A stretch of 64,000 nucleotides of DNA from Macrotis lagotis (GCF_037893015.1 NC_133666.1:659380521-659444520); one strand, 5' to 3'; shown: positions 41,350-50,679, counted from the first letter of the stretch. Notes: generated by a model not told the origin, from the letters alone. Numbers and translations: made by a program.

Positions 41350-41699
41350 TGTTCAACCTTGAAGGACTCGCTCATTCCATCAGAACAACAATCAGGAACA
41401 ATTTTCGGCCATCTGTATCCAGATAAGGAGCTGTGGAGTTTGAACAAAGTTCAAGGACTATTCCCTTTACTTTAGAAAAAAACAGATATCTTATTGTCTG
41501 ATCTTATCACCTCTTAGACTTCTCTTCTCTTCTTTAAGGATATGATTTCTCTCTCATCACACCCAATTTGGATCAAGGTATAACATGGAAACAAAGTAAA
41601 GACTGACAGAGTGCTTTCTGTGTGTGGGGGGAAGCAAGATAGGGGGGAAAATTGTAAAACTCAAATAATATCTTTAATAAAAATTAATTTTTAAAAAAA
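40886..41699 (+). mobile_element. Young 5'-truncated LINE-1 insertion with perfect TSD
   Basis: The 17-bp flank agaagtgagtgggttca is identical at 40869-40885 and 41700-41716. The element starts inside ORF2, continues to its stop, and has a 3'UTR of about 340 bp, an AATAAA at 41676-41681 and a terminal A-run abutting the right duplication. The intact duplication and open ORF2 end indicate a recent insertion. Confidence 0.97.
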
Positions 41700-41739
41700 A
41701 GAAGTGAGTGGGTTCAGGTGGGAGGGATTCTATCCAACA

Positions 41740-41970
41740 ATAGTATGGTGGCATGGTGGATAAAGTTCTGGTCCCAGAGTAAGAAAGATCCCTTTGTCCT
41801 GAGTTCAAATCTGACCTCAGACATTTACTGGCTGTGTGACCCAGTGCAAGTTATTTAATCCTGTTTGCCTCAATTTCCTCACCAATACAAGGAGCTGATA
41901 CTACTCTAGTATTTTTGCCAAGAAAACTTCAAATGGGATCATGAGGAGCCAGACCATTGAATTGCAAATT
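41740..41970 (+). mobile_element. MAR1-type CORE-SINE
   Basis: gtatggtggcatggtggata, gagttcaaatctgacctcag, ctggctgtgtgacccagtgc, ccaagaaaacttcaaatggg, atcatgaggagccagacc. Confidence 0.9.
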
Positions 41971-42038
41971 CAATAAATATTTTTAAGAGCCTATCATGTG
42001 AAAGTCACCCTATTTGTTAACTCCAGGAATTGAGAGAA

Positions 42039-42084
42039 AAAATAAAATATTCCTTGACTTTGAGAAGTTTACTTTTTGTTTGCT
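42039..42084 (+). repeat. Left arm of a 46-bp inverted repeat
   Basis: Pairs with 42234-42279 with 4 mismatches in 46 bp; the loop is 149 bp. The arm overlaps an L2 3'-end-like segment (tgactttgagaagtttac). Confidence 0.9.
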
Positions 42085-42089
42085 AATAT

Positions 42090-42230
42090 AAAGTAAGTAA
42101 ATCATAGGTTTAGCTTTAGAAGGGACTTTAGAATGTACTGAGCATGACCTTTTAATATTATTCATAATGGTCATATTTAGTATCTTCTATGGTTTCTTCT
42201 AATGCTAAATATATGATTACCCGACCTTCC
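42090..42230. other. Loop of the inverted repeat, SINE-like trace
   Basis: gctttagaagggactttaga resembles a MIR/THER fragment; the remainder is AT-rich. Confidence 0.35.
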
Positions 42231-42233
42231 ACA

Positions 42234-42279
42234 AGTAAACAAAAAGTAAACTTCTCAAAGGCAAGAAATGTTTTATTTT
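42234..42279 (-). repeat. Right arm of the 46-bp inverted repeat
   Basis: Reverse complement of 42039-42084 (core gtaaacttctcaaaggcaag against cttgactttgagaagtttac). The right end touches the start of the family 3 SINE. Confidence 0.9.
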
Positions 42280-42595
42280 TGGTGGTGCAGTGGATAGAGC
42301 ACTGGCCTTGGAGTCAGGGGTTCTAATCCAACCTTAGACACTTGACAAGTGCTAGCTGTGTGACCTAGGGCAAATCACTTAACCCCAATTGCCTGGCATC
42401 TAGGATCATCGCCAGTCATCCTGATGCATATCTGACCACTGGACCCAGATGGCTCTGTGGGAGATAGTGAGGCTGGTGACTTAGCACAGCCCCTCCCTCA
42501 CTCAAACCCCGTTCATGTGCTTGTCAAGATATCACCTCCCTGATGTCATGGTCGTCTTTGAGAATGAAGGATAAGCATCATCATAAATGAGGAGG
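42280..42595 (+). mobile_element. Family 3 SINE, full-length
   Basis: ggtggtgcagtggatagagc head, ggccttggagtcaggggttc, agctgtgtgacctagggcaa, then the long 3' half: gcatctaggatcatcgccag, gacccagatggctctgtggg, cactcaaaccccgttcatgt, caagatatcacctccctgat, tttgagaatgaaggataagc. This is the best copy of this family in the window. Confidence 0.88.
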
Positions 42596-42759
42596 AGTTT
42601 AGTAACTTCTCTGGAGCACTCAATTAAGAGGTATGGAAGGGGAGATCAGATTCAGGTCTTCCTGACCAAGTCCTAGGCCCTCTCCACTTGCCAGCAAGGA
42701 AGAAATGCAATATATTAAAAATATAAAATGTGAGAGGCAGAATGGCATTTTTTATAGTG

Positions 42760-43005
42760 AGTATGATGTAATGGATAAACTACTACACATTGAGCCAGGA
42801 AACCTGACATTTACTGACTGAGTGACCCAGAGCATCTGCTTTTTCTCCCATTCTTGGTTTCCTCTTCTGTAGAATGGTTATAATAATTCTTCCATTACCT
42901 CTTTCATATAATGATTGCTTTAAGGCTAAAATGGGGACTATCAATCAGGAAGTACTTTTTAAAATATCTACTATATTTCAGGAACCCATGAATCAGATCT
43001 TACCC
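42760..43005 (+). mobile_element. MIR-type SINE relic
   Basis: gatgtaatggataaactact, gagtgacccagagcatctgc, ggtttcctcttctgtagaat, gattgctttaaggctaaaat. Confidence 0.55.
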
Positions 43006-43009
43006 TCTG

Positions 43010-43315
43010 TGGAGAGAAATAACACAATTAAACTCAACAAACATTTATGAAAACTCTATTGTGTGTAAGAGAGTATGTCAGTGCTGGGGAAAATAAGGAT
43101 TTAAAAAACCCTTATTACTACCTTCAAAGAGTTTACATTCTTTTGGTGAAAGGGAGAGGAGGCAAGATACGTCAAACCACAAAGAGACGTACCAATTAAA
43201 AATAATTTCAGGAGGAAGGGATGGAGGGACAAAGAACTAACTTTAAAGAAGGTCTGCTATAGGAAGGAGATCTGAGCTGCCCTTGGAAGAAAATAGGTAT
43301 CTTCAGAAAAGTGCT
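43010..43315 (-). mobile_element. L2 LINE 3' end
   Basis: aacaaacatttatgaaaact, gtcagtgctggggaaaataa, ctaccttcaaagagtttaca, ttctataggaagg-type internal words. Antisense L2. Confidence 0.7.
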
Positions 43316-43331
43316 ATTGAAGCATTAGTTA

Positions 43332-43930
43332 TTGTGGAAGAAGAAAGGAAAGGAGGAAGGAAATAAGAAAAAGGAGGAAAGAAGGAAGGAAGGAAGGAGA
43401 GAGGGAAGGAAGGATGGGAGGAGGGAAGGAGGGAGAGAAGGAGGGAGGGAAAGAAGAGAGGGAGGAAAGAAGGGGAGGAAAAAGGAAAAAGGAAGGGAGA
43501 AAAAGAGGGAGGGAGGAAGAGGGAAAGAGGAAGAAAAAGGGAGAAAGAAGGGAAGGATGGAAAGAAGGAAGGAAATAAAGGAGAGAAGAAGGAAAGAAGG
43601 GGAGGGAGAAAGGTAAAAGGAAAAGAGGGGGGAAGACAGAAAGAGGAAAGATAGAAGGAAGGAAGGGAAAAGGTAGGAAGAAAGAAAGGAAAGGAGAGAG
43701 GGAGGAAATAAAGTAAGGAGGGAGGAAAGAAGGAAATGAGGAAGGGAGGGAGGGAAGGAAAGCAGGAAAGAGGGAGGAATGGAAGAGGAAGGAAAGGAGG
43801 GAGGAAGGAAGAAAGAATAGTGAGAAAGGGAGGATAGAAGAGGAAGGAGGAAGGAAAAAAGGAAAGGAGAGAGAGTGAAAAATAGAAGAGAAGAAAAGAA
43901 GAAAGAAGAGAGGGAAGAAGGAAAGAGAAT
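43332..43930 (+). repeat. 600-bp polypurine (GGAA/GAAGGG)n array
   Basis: Almost pure purine on the plus strand for about 600 bp, built from ggaa, gaaggaag, gggagg and gaaagg units with rare pyrimidines. The reverse strand is open in two frames for more than 200 codons of Ser/Phe/Pro/Leu only because TTCC units avoid stops; these are not genes. It abuts an antisense SINE tail at 43931. Confidence 0.97.
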
Positions 43931-43998
43931 TTATTAACCACTTACTTCTTGCTGGCATTGTGCTAGGCCCTTTTGCAATATGATCTTATTAAATATAA
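43931..43998 (-). mobile_element. CORE-SINE 3' terminal fragment
   Basis: aatttattaaccacttactt, ctggcattgtgctaggccc, in antisense. The SINE 3' end touches the purine array directly. Confidence 0.7.
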
Positions 43999-43999
43999 A

Positions 44000-44990
44000 G
44001 TAACTTATCTGCACCAGCACAGAGCCTTTCCCTGAATGTTGTCTGGTGACATTTCAGAAGTTGAAGAAACATTTTTTCATGTCTAAATCAATTGCCTCAC
44101 AACTCAGATGCTTCCAGAATTCCCAGTCAAGATGCTGAATCCAGTTCAGTGCTAGGCCCAAGTTGGGGAGTTTTTCTCTGAAGTCCTGCATTCTCTAACA
44201 TGTCCTTCCTCTCTTCAAGAATGAAGGTTCCCAGAGATGCTTTGTTCCTTCCTGGGCAGGCGGTCAGAGAAGCCTCTGATGAATTTGTAAACAAAGATTT
44301 CTTTGCACTATGCCATGAGCAGCCTGCCCAGCCAGCCAACACTTCAGAGGGGCAGTTCATCCTGCTTGTGTGTGTTGGGCTAGGCAAGATCAGGGCCTAT
44401 TCTGGATATGAAGTTGTAATCAAACATTTCACAATCCAGGCTGCTCCATCAAGAGGATTTCATCTTTAGAACTACAAAGAAAGGAGCTCATTTTGCCCCC
44501 ATCCCCCCCCATCACACCTGACCTTGACTGGCATTCTTTGGAATTCTGCATTTGATTGAGAACTGTATTCAATCTGATTTTACACATCAATCAGGTATAA
44601 TAGGAGTCTTTGCTCTCACATAGAGGACTGAGTGACCTGTTATAATGAGTCTTTACTGGGAAGAAAAATTCAACCTAAATTCTGAACCCAAGCATGAAGT
44701 CGTAGAGGTAGGCTCATCCCCTTTGATATCCACTGATGAGTCAGCCAGAAGTCAGCTAGCAGGAAGCCCAGAGGAAAAAAGAACCAATTTTAGTGTCATA
44801 GATGCCAGGGCTAGGAATAGGGAAGACGCTGAAAGCTAACTGGAGAGTTAGTTGTTGGGGGAAAAAAACCACTTTGTATTTATTTAGCATATGGTTGTTT
44901 ATATGCAATTGGAATCTAAATTTTCTTTCAGTACTGAGATTAAGCATCCTCTTGTGGTGCCTTTCCTGGTCCCCCTTAAACACTAGCACC
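44000..44990. other. 1-kb repeat-free block
   Basis: No repeat recognised. Opposed frames of 86 and 89 codons at 44127-44469 and short frames at 44645-45020 have no known domain. A C-run lies at 44500-44510. Constraint on this block is possible but unproven. Confidence 0.4.
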
Positions 44991-44992
44991 CG

Positions 44993-45518
44993 CTCTGTGT
45001 GTGTTTGTGTGTATGTGTGAGTGTGTATATGTATGTATGTGTGAGTTTGTGTGTGTATTTGTGAGTGTGTATGTGAATGTGAGTATAAGAGTGAATGTGT
45101 ATAAGTGTGAGTCTGTGTATGTGTGTGTATGTGTGTGTAAGTGTGAGTCTGTGTATTGTGTGAGTCTTTATGTGTGAGTTTGTGTGTATAAGTGTGTCTG
45201 TATGTGCGAGTATGAGTAGTATGAGTGAGCTAGCGTGTGTACATGAGTGATTGTAGTTGTACATGAATATGTATGTGTATGTAGTTTGTGAGTTTGTGTA
45301 GATGTGTGTGTGTGAATGTATGTGTGTCTGACTCTGTGAGTGTGCATGTGAATATCAGTGTGTATATGTGTGTGTCTGTGTATGTGTGATTCTATGTATG
45401 TTTATGAGTATGTATGTGAGTTGTGTGTGCATGAGTGAGTGTGTATGTGTATGTGAGTGTGAATGTATGTGTATGTGTTTGAGTGTGTGTGTGTGTGTGT
45501 GTGTATGTGCATACAGGT
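44993..45518. repeat. Imperfect (TG)n / (TGTGAG, TGTATG)n array
   Basis: About 525 bp of T/G alternation with interspersed tatg, gagtg and gaatg units, ending in a pure TG run at 45483-45504. The His/Thr-rich and Cys/Val-rich frames through it are artefacts. Confidence 0.95.
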
Positions 45519-45539
45519 TTTTTCCCTTGATAGAATATA

Positions 45540-45655
45540 ATTTATCTGAGCTTCTATGAGGTCAGGGACAGCTTCATTTCTCTCTTTGTGTTCCTAGGTG
45601 TAACATGGTTCTTGGCACATAGTAGGTACTTCCCAAAATGTTATTATGAGCTATC
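45540..45655 (+). mobile_element. L2 LINE 3' terminus
   Basis: cttctatgaggtcagggaca, ttcctaggtgtaacatggtt and ggcacatagtaggtacttcc are sense L2/MIR terminal words. Confidence 0.65.
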
Positions 45656-45754
45656 AACACTGATATTGCCCAGGATACCTGACTAAGCTATCTGGTGTGG
45701 TACAGTGAGAAAAGAATCTTGACTTTGAAAACACAGAACCTGGTTTTGAGGTGA

Positions 45755-45946
45755 CCAGTGATCAGAGTATTGGGTCTGGTGACAGGAAGACTCATCTTCC
45801 TAAGTTCAAATCTGACCTCAGACACTAACCAGCTGTGTGATTCCAGACAAGTCATTTCACCCTCTTTGCCTCAGTTTTCTCATCTATGAAATGAACTGGA
45901 TAAGGCCAATAGCAATCATTCCAGTATCTCTAGCAAGAAAACTCAA
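45755..45946 (+). mobile_element. MAR1-type CORE-SINE (left piece)
   Basis: gacaggaagactcatcttcc, aagttcaaatctgacctcag, gtcatttcaccctctttgcc, ttctcatctatgaaatgaac, ttccagtatctctagcaaga. Split by a family 1 SINE. Confidence 0.9.
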
Positions 45947-46086
45947 GGGGCAGCTAGGTGGCGCAGTGGATAGAGCACCAACCCTGGAGTCAGGAGCACC
46001 TGAGTTCAAATCGACCTCAGATGCTTAATTACCTAGCTGTGTGGCCTTGGGCAAGCCACTTAACCCAATTTGCCTTGCAGAAAAGA
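45947..46086 (+). mobile_element. tRNA-like SINE (family 1) nested in MAR1
   Basis: ggggcagctaggtggcgcag head, gagttcaaatcgacctcaga, gccttgggcaagccacttaa tail. A perfect 12-bp target-site duplication aagaaaactcaa lies at 45935-45946 and 46087-46098. Confidence 0.97.
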
Positions 46087-46156
46087 AAGAAAACTCAAAC
46101 GGGGTCTTGGGGAATTAGACTCAACTGAAAAAAATGGCTCAACATTGACAACCACT
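46087..46156 (+). mobile_element. MAR1-type CORE-SINE (right piece)
   Basis: aactcaaacggggtcttggg and gactcaactgaaaaaaatgg complete the MAR1 tail, followed by aacattgacaaccact, the left copy of the duplication that bounds the L1 fragment. Confidence 0.85.
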
Positions 46157-46242
46157 GGAAACAATTAGCAATTTTAGCAAATTTGCAGGTTATAAAATAA
46201 ACCCTCATAAATCCTCAACTTTTCTATATATGTCTAGCAAGA
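46157..46242 (+). mobile_element. 86-bp internal LINE-1 ORF2 fragment between 16-bp direct repeats
   Basis: Translates as ISNFSKFAGYKINPHKSSTF-type sequence (seen here: NNXQF..FAGYKINPHKSSTFLYMSS), an RT-domain segment of L1 ORF2. No 3' end or poly-A. The duplication aacattgacaaccact is identical at 46141-46156 and 46243-46258. See Findings. Confidence 0.88.
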
Positions 46243-46258
46243 AACATTGACAACCACT

Positions 46259-46610
46259 TAAGTAGATCACTATATGATCTTGGGTAAGTCACTTCTCATC
46301 CTCGGACATCAATGTTGTCAGAATGAATTAAGGAGATGTGGTCCACCTTAATAGCCTTTGTGAACCCTTCTAGTTCTGAATCTATAATCATAAGTCGACC
46401 ACCAACCACCTGCATAACCTTGGTAGAGGTAGTTAGGTAGAACCAGTGTCTGGATTTAAATTCAGCCTCAGACATTTGCTACTTTTATGTGACCCTGGGC
46501 TAGTTATTATATTGCTGCCTGTTTCCATTTCTTCATCTGGAAAATACCTATAAGAATAGCACCTACCTCTTAAGCTATTAAGAGGACAAAATGAGATATT
46601 TAATTTTACT
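46259..46610 (+). mobile_element. Two MIR-type SINE relics
   Basis: First: gatcttgggtaagtcacttc, gaattaaggagatgtggtcc. Second, from 46430: tagaaccagtgtctggattt, cagcctcagacatttgctac, ccatttcttcatctggaaaa, agctattaagaggacaaaat. Confidence 0.65.
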
Positions 46611-46611
46611 T

Positions 46612-46830
46612 TTATTGTTGCAGTTCAATCATTTTTCAGTCATGTTCCCCATTTGGGATTTTCTTGGCAGAGATTCTGCCATTTACTTCTCCAACTCATT
46701 TAATAAATGAGGAAACTAAGGCAAATAGTTTGAAGTGACTTGCTCAGGGTCACACTTAGGAACTATGTGTGTTCAGATTTGAATTCAGGAAGATGAGTCT
46801 TTTACACTCTTGACCATTATTGGCTGTTCT
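46612..46830 (-). mobile_element. MAR1-type CORE-SINE
   Basis: cagttcaatcatttttcagt, catttgggattttcttggca, catttacttctccaactcat, gaggaaactaaggcaaatag, cttgctcagggtcacactta. Confidence 0.88.
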
Positions 46831-46834
46831 TAAC

Positions 46835-47125
46835 AAATCTTAAAGAGCCATAGAAATGATCAACAAACCACTTAACCTCTTTAGGCTTCAGCTTTTCATC
46901 TGTAAAATTAGGAGGTTGAGCTAGATGTCCTTAAGGTTCTTTAATCCCCTAAATCTCTTAGGATTTCTTGAGTCAGAAGACCTGAGTTTGAATCTTGGCT
47001 CATCTGCCAAAGTAACTATAGGACTTGAGCAGGTCACTTATCTAGACCTTGGTATCTTTTATAAAGGATAGAGATTACATTAGATGTCTCTGGGGTTTTT
47101 TCCAAGCTCTCAATCCTATGAGCCC
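46835..47125 (+). mobile_element. Two MIR/THER-type SINE relics
   Basis: aaaccacttaacctctttag and agctagatgtccttaaggtt for the first; ctgagtttgaatcttggctc and gagcaggtcacttatctaga for the second. Confidence 0.65.
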
Positions 47126-47355
47126 TTTTGATGGTTACTTTAGGCTTATGTAAAACAGCAAACCAGTCCAAAGGCTAGGTTACAAATTTCTGGTTACAAA
47201 TAAAATTTTGCCTTTCTGAAGAACTGTCCTTTGAAGATGAGATAATAAGAAAATGGGCCAAAGAGTGGCAGCTGTAGTCACACGATGGGAATTTTAGACT
47301 TTTGGAGGATAATATTCATGTCCCAAGTAAACAAAATATATTTATAAGAAGGCAA
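47126..47355. other. No recognised feature
   Basis: Spacer without gene or repeat assignment. Confidence 0.3.
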
Positions 47356-47357
47356 CT

Positions 47358-47575
47358 AAAAGCCTCAGGATAGAGCCCTGGGCCAGGAGCTCATCTTCCT
47401 GAATTCAAAGCTGACTTTAGACATATAGTAGGTGTGTGACCCTGGGCAAGTCATTTTACTTTGTCTCAGTTTCCTCATCTATAAAATGAGCTGGAGAAGG
47501 AAATAGCAAATCATTTTAGTATCTTTGCTAAGAAAACTTCAAATGGGGTTATGAAGAGTTGAAATTAACTGAACA
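47358..47575 (+). mobile_element. MAR1-type CORE-SINE
   Basis: ctgggccaggagctcatctt, gtgtgtgaccctgggcaagt, cagtttcctcatctataaaa, gagctggagaaggaaatagc, caaatggggttatgaagagt. Confidence 0.9.
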
Positions 47576-47726
47576 GGGTGGCTAGGTGGTGCAGTAGATA
47601 GAGCACCGGCCCTGAAGTCAGGAGGGCCTGAGTTCAAATTGGGCCTCAGACACTTAATAATTACCTAGCTATGTGGCCTTGGGCAAGATATTTAATCCTA
47701 TTACCTTGCAAAAACTTTAAAAAAAA
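47576..47726 (+). mobile_element. tRNA-like marsupial SINE (family 1)
   Basis: gggtggctaggtggtgcagt head, gcaccggccctgaagtcagg, gagttcaaattgggcctcag, ggccttgggcaagatattta, A-rich end. The flanks aactgaaca and gactgatca are an eroded target-site duplication at the tail of the preceding MAR1. Confidence 0.95.
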
Positions 47727-47789
47727 TGACTGATCACCCACATAGGAATAGAGATGAAGGTATGCTTTGTAAGGGAATAGGGCAAGCTC

Positions 47790-47875
47790 TGTCTTTTGGC
47801 TTCTTTTTTATATTCTCAGTGCTTAGCATAGTGTCTGGGACAAAGTAGGCCCTTAATAAATGTTAATTGATCGAT
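47790..47875 (+). mobile_element. L2 LINE 3' terminus
   Basis: tctcagtgcttagcatagtg, ggcccttaataaatgttaat, tgatcgatg end. Confidence 0.72.
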
Positions 47876-48065
47876 GATTAGAAGGGAATTTGGAGATGAG
47901 CTTGTCTAACATTTGCATTTTACAGAGGACAAAGATCCAGAGGGAAGGATTTACCCAATGTCACCCAGGAAATAAGTGTCATCGTTGAGATTCAAACCAA
48001 AGTTCTTTTACTCCAAATTCAACATGCCGTCTACTATACCACAATTTTTAACCAAGAGTTTACAA
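47876..48065 (-). mobile_element. MIR/THER-type SINE relic
   Basis: gggaatttggagatgagctt, gcattttacagaggacaaag, cccaatgtcacccaggaaat, ttcaaaccaaagttctttta. Confidence 0.72.
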
Positions 48066-48234
48066 TAGGGTTAGTTGTCCCCACTGCAGTTGTTTGTCAG
48101 GAGACTTAGAGGTGACCACAGAAAAATACAATCTGAAAAGTAAATATTATCAATTAAATATTTTTGATGGACTGGGAGCTATGATTTTATCAATTCAGGG
48201 AACTCCTAGTGTGGGAAACCCCTCTACCAATCCA

Positions 48235-48545
48235 AAGAAGTACAATGGAAAGCACCCTCTTTCTGAAATCTGAGGATCTGGGTTCAGATTTCATCTCTGA
48301 TGTTTATTCACTCCAACCTTGAGCAAGATATTACCATTCAAGGTCTTATCCATAAACTGAGAGGAATTGATTGATGAGAAAGCTTCTGAGGTTTCATTCT
48401 ATGGTCTAATGATATTAGGACATTTTACTTCTCCCTTTTTTTCTCTTGGCCTCAGTTTTCTCATCTGTAAAATGAGGGTGTTGGTGGAGATGATCTTTGA
48501 GGACCCCTATAGTTCTCAAACTGATTCTATGCTTTGTTTCCCATT
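48235..48545 (+). mobile_element. MIR-type SINE relics
   Basis: gaggatctgggttcagattt, cttgagcaagatattaccat; a second CORE at 48448-48500: cctcagttttctcatctgta, aaatgagggtgttggtggag. Confidence 0.65.
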
Positions 48546-49375
48546 CCTAATATCACAGCTAACACAATGGAAATTTTTATCAAGGACAATTCCACCTAAA
48601 GGGGTTGTAGAATGGGAGTACTTTAGTAAACCACGAATGCCTGAGAAAGGCTAGGGGCACTCCCCCATACCTAGAGATTTCGGACACTGCCAGGGTCCCA
48701 TCATGGTAAATAAAAGAAAAAAATGTGTAAGAGTCTAATCAATACTAGTCAACAAGGTTACTGTTCCTCCCTACTTTTATTTTGTTGGCAGACCAAATCA
48801 ATATTACTGAGTGAAAAATTGATGTCCTGAATGTCCAAGAGTTACTCATAGCTGTTAATTGGGTGATATTACTCTCATCTATACACGAGTCTGTATGGAT
48901 CACCTCTCTAGACATGGTACCCAGGCAGTAAAGTGGCTTTCTCTTTTTCCAACATTTCTGTTAATAGACCTCTTGAGTTGTATTCTTTTCTAAAGTGTTT
49001 TCTACCCTCCCCAGGTAAACTCGCATTCCTATGCCAATTAACTCCTTTTATTATTCTGGGATTGTTTGATCTAGACATACAGAGAGTTTGTTGCAGGAGA
49101 GAGACTAAATCAGAGCCTTGGTTGGTGCCATTAAAGTCAATTCTCGCCCAGGCTAAAATATGTCCATCATTACATGCCCAACGGGGACTGTAATTGAGCA
49201 TAATAAAAGGTTTATCTTTTACTTCAGTGATATTTCTTTGCTCTTTTCTTCTTTCCTCTCATGGCTCCCATCCAGTAGAAACTGGGTCTTTACTTGCAAC
49301 CAATCATCCAATTATTAAACTGGGAAACTCCATCCCTGGAGGCAAAGAGCTCTGTTAACATAGAAGTCAACAAGT
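48546..49375. other. 0.8-kb repeat-poor block
   Basis: No repeat recognised. Both strands are open at 48908-49201 (97 codons minus, 86 codons plus) without any known domain or splice context. Possible conserved non-coding DNA. Confidence 0.4.
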
Positions 49376-49377
49376 CA

Positions 49378-49425
49378 GAAAGTCAATAAGCATTTATTAA
49401 GTATACTGCAGGTCGGGCACTAGAT
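49378..49425 (-). mobile_element. L2 LINE 3' terminus (left piece)
   Basis: gtcaataagcatttattaag followed by a gggcactag word. L2 sequence resumes at 50045 after the satellite-like DNA. Confidence 0.6.
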
Positions 49426-49437
49426 AAATAGATAGAC

Positions 49438-49477
<40 letters not shown>

Positions 49478-50040
49478 GATAGATAGATAGATAGATAGAT
49501 AGATGATAGATAGATAGATAGATAGGAGAGAAAGAGAGAGAAAGATATACATCTAGAGAGATAAAAAGAGAAAGATAGAGGTACATAGAGACAGATAAAT
49601 AGAGACAGAGAAATAGAGATAGAGAGACAGAGATAGAAAGAGATGGATATAAAGAACTATATATAGAGATAGAGAGATAAAAAAGAGAAAGAGGTAGATA
49701 GAAATAGAGGTAGAGGTAGAGAGATAAAAGATAGAGAAGAGAGAGAGATAGAGAGATAGAGATTGAGATAGACAGATAAAGATATAGAGAGAGATAGAGA
49801 GCTGTAGATAGAGATAAACAGAGATAGAAAAATCAATAGAGATGAAGATTATAGAGAGATAGAAAAAGAGACAGAGAAATATATAAATATATAATACATA
49901 TATTTAGAGAGAGAGGGGTATATATATATGTAGAGAGAGTTAGAGACAGATATACATATATGTAGACATGTAGATATAGATATAGATATATATACACATA
50001 ACTATATACGTGTAAGTGTATATAGATTAAATGGATAAAA
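49426..50040. repeat. (GATA)n and degenerate GAGATA-rich array inside an L2
   Basis: Pure gata units at 49432-49525 with two phase slips (gatgata), then about 380 bp of degenerate gagata/gagaca/gaaagaga, then TATA-rich DNA at 49915-50010. Both borders are L2 3' sequence in the same orientation. Confidence 0.93.
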
Positions 50041-50120
50041 TCAGACGGGGAGGCACTAGCAACTGGCAGATGAAGAAGGATCTCCAGCAGAAGGTGGGAT
50101 TTTAGTTTTGATGGTAACTG
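50041..50120 (-). mobile_element. L2 LINE 3' region (right piece)
   Basis: gaggcactagcaactggcag, cagcagaaggtgggatttta and gatggtaactgggag are antisense L2. Confidence 0.65.
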
Positions 50121-50189
50121 GGAGATTTCAGGGAATTTCAGTCACTTACTGACTCTTTGTAATGAAAGGTTCTATGGATTAGGACCTGT

Positions 50190-50300
50190 TTGTCCTTGGT
50201 TCTTGAATTACCCTTCCATCTCATGTAAACTGCTATGTTTAGAAATTTTTCTGCACTTATTTAGTGTTAAATAAATATTAATTGGATGAATTGTTTCTAA
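50190..50300 (+). mobile_element. L2 LINE 3' terminus
   Basis: gtgttaaataaatattaatt and ggatgaatt end after a decayed 3'UTR. Confidence 0.5.
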
Positions 50301-50311
50301 AACAGAAAGTC

Positions 50312-50450
50312 TTGTTTTCCTGTTTTTATTTTATTTTTTCCCAATTACATGTAAAGAAAGTTTTCATCATTCATTTGTTTAAGATTTTGATTTCCAAATT
50401 TTTCCCCCTCCCCAAGACAGCTACTAAGTAGAGATAAGTAAAACAGAAAT
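50312..50450 (-). mobile_element. LINE-1 3' tail
   Basis: ttttattttattttttccca, attacatgtaaagaaagttt, tcatcattcatttgtttaag, ttccccctccccaagacagc: antisense L1 3' end only. Confidence 0.82.
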
Positions 50451-50679
50451 TCTTAACCTAGGGTTTGTGCATTAAAAAATATTGTAATACTTGATTTTCT
50501 TTGTAGTGTTATGGATTTTATTTTTTGCTTTAAAAAAGTTTTCTGAAAGGAAGTCATATTCTTCATCAGACTGATAAAGAAGACTGAGACATTAAAAGAA
50601 TAAACTTAAGAATTTTTAAAGAGAAATACCAAGAAGACAAAACTGAATGGGAAGATTATGGTAGTTGTTTCCCCATATT

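Noticed and set aside
43303..43958. Two overlapping minus-strand frames of about 210 codons, Ser/Phe/Pro/Leu-rich
   Set aside because: They exist only because TTCC-type repeats contain no stop codons. No start context, no domain, pure low complexity.
44983..45559. His/Thr-rich and Cys/Val-rich frames
   Set aside because: Translation of the TG-rich array.
48908..49201. Opposed 97- and 86-codon frames
   Set aside because: No recognisable protein, no splice or promoter context; both strands open simultaneously suggests absence of stops by chance.
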